A stretch of DNA of 6,565 bases from Alphaproteobacteria bacterium (GTDB taxonomy: Bacteria; Pseudomonadota; Alphaproteobacteria; JANQSM01). The notes beneath the pieces are model-generated. The model ran no database searches. It worked only from the letters and a program-made list of their open reading frames with translations, and was not told where the DNA came from. Both the position numbers and the translations under genes were made by a program. This document shows positions 6,230 to 6,565 of this stretch, piece by piece (the first letter of the stretch is position 1; every line of letters begins with the position of its first letter). The stretch lies in NCBI GenBank assembly GCA_028284025.1, contig JANQSM010000057.1, positions 1 through 6,565 of the forward strand, read 5' to 3'.

Positions 6230-6233
6230 AGGA
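6230..6233 (+). promoter_or_regulatory. Shine-Dalgarno fixing the fis start
   Basis: AGGA lies six bases before the ATG at 6240. The TTG at 6237, which would add one residue, would be only three bases away, so ATG 6240 is preferred. Confidence 0.65.
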
Positions 6234-6239
6234 AAATTG

Positions 6240-6533
6240 ATGAACGCCTTACAACAAGCCGTTTCTGAGCATCTTCAGAACTATTTTGATCAGTTAGATG
6301 GATGCCGTCCGGCCCATAATTTACACAAAACCATTGTAGAGCTTATTGAAAAGCCATTGATTGAGGAATGCCTTGATCAAACCAATGGCAATATTAAAAA
6401 GGCGTCCGAAATTCTGGGCATTAATCGCAATACCTTACGCAAGAAAATGCACGCTTTAAGCATTGAACCGGATGCAAAAAGTTCCCGGTTTTCAGGGTTT
6501 GGTAAGCAAATCAAGTCTAGAAAGGCCGCCTAA
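6240..6533 (+). CDS. fis: Fis-family nucleoid-associated DNA-binding protein
   Basis: 97-aa homologue of Fis, a homodimeric DNA-bending protein that shapes the nucleoid and adjusts transcription of growth-related genes. The match to E. coli Fis as I know it runs from Leu4 (E. coli Leu27) to about residue 75: NYFDQLDG against NYFAQLNG, EKPLIEECLDQTNGN against EQPLLDMVMQYTRGN, and GINRNTLRKK against GINRGTLRKK. The helix-turn-helix is at about 51-71 with the DNA-contacting N62, R63, T65 and K68 kept; E. coli R71 is replaced by Asn49. The start corresponds to E. coli residue ~24, so the beta-hairpin arm needed to activate Hin/Gin invertases is absent, and a basic ~22-residue tail (KQIKSRKAA at the end) is added. 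The alternative reading, the detached C-terminal domain of an NtrC-type activator, is less likely because similarity includes the Fis dimerisation helices. No dusB precedes it. It overlaps the next start (TAATG). Confidence 0.85.
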   Translation: MNALQQAVSEHLQNYFDQLDGCRPAHNLHKTIVELIEKPLIEECLDQTNGNIKKASEILGINRNTLRKKMHALSIEPDAKSSRFSGFGKQIKSRKAA

Positions 6534-6544
6534 TGCCGCCTAAT
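6525..6544 (+). repeat. 10-bp tandem duplication across the fis stop codon
   Basis: GCCGCCTAAT occurs twice head to tail (6525-6534 and 6535-6544), followed by a partial third unit GCC. The first copy encodes the last Ala residues and the stop of fis, and each copy supplies a TAATG. The unit is not a multiple of three, so copy-number change would shift the frame of the downstream gene relative to fis. Confidence 0.85.
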
Positions 6545-6565
6545 GCCCTGTCCATTCCTATATTA
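6533..6565 (+). CDS. Start of a further gene, 3'-truncated by the window edge
   Basis: ATG at 6533 overlaps the fis stop as TAATG, and the frame stays open to the end (MPPNALSIPIL, 11 codons). AAAGG (6521-6525) lies 7 nt upstream, an ideal Shine-Dalgarno distance, so translation is probably coupled to fis. An alternative ATG at 6543 in another frame has no such site. The visible part is too short to suggest a product. Confidence 0.45.
   Translation, partial: MPPNALSIPIL

Noticed and set aside
1..6565. CRISPR arrays, insertion sequences, tRNA or rRNA genes
   Set aside because: No regularly spaced repeats, transposase-like coding, terminal inverted repeats or RNA-gene signatures were seen.

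Overview
The window looks like a piece of a moderately AT-rich alphaproteobacterial chromosome. The ClpB sequence carries alphaproteobacterial-style segments (for example [20 protein letters not shown] and [20 protein letters not shown]). The M23 peptidase has the LysM/OapA-like plus LytM layout common in that class, and two intergenic regions carry TTAA-N7-TTAA motifs of the CtrA type. The lineage below class is not determined. A clear Fis homologue, best known from gammaproteobacteria, is a mild surprise.

Layout. Positions 1-2042 (+) hold the 3' three quarters of clpB, whose N-terminal domain lies outside the window. Only 23 bp separate it from a convergent gene (3745-2066, -) for a MepM-like M23 cell-wall endopeptidase, which has an unusual ~100-residue extension in front of its export signal. 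A 394-bp divergent region (3746-4139) holds candidate extended -10 promoters on both strands, one CtrA-like box and several palindromes. Next come two genes I do not recognise: a 178-aa protein with two membrane segments (4140-4676) and a 232-aa protein with a very basic N-terminus and one weak hydrophobic segment (4910-5608). The spacer between them has an extended -10 promoter, a second CtrA-like box and a strong GC-rich hairpin with a T-rich tail. That hairpin ends only 23 nt before the second start codon and looks like a terminator or attenuator. A TerB-family protein (5686-6117) follows, with a Shine-Dalgarno that could be sequestered in a hairpin. Last is a 97-aa Fis homologue (6240-6533), whose stop overlaps the ATG of a further gene (TAATG) inside a 10-bp tandem duplication; that gene leaves the window after 11 codons.

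Functional themes. ClpB is protein disaggregation, the M23 enzyme is peptidoglycan remodelling, TerB is an isolated member of a stress- and metal-associated family, and Fis is a nucleoid-type regulator. The genes do not form one recognisable pathway. No mobile element, CRISPR array, tRNA or rRNA was seen. The best candidates for new biology are regulatory (leader and attenuator hairpin, RBS-sequestering hairpin, CtrA-like boxes), the two unrecognised membrane-associated proteins, and the architecture of the M23 and Fis proteins. No obvious new defence or biosynthetic system is visible.
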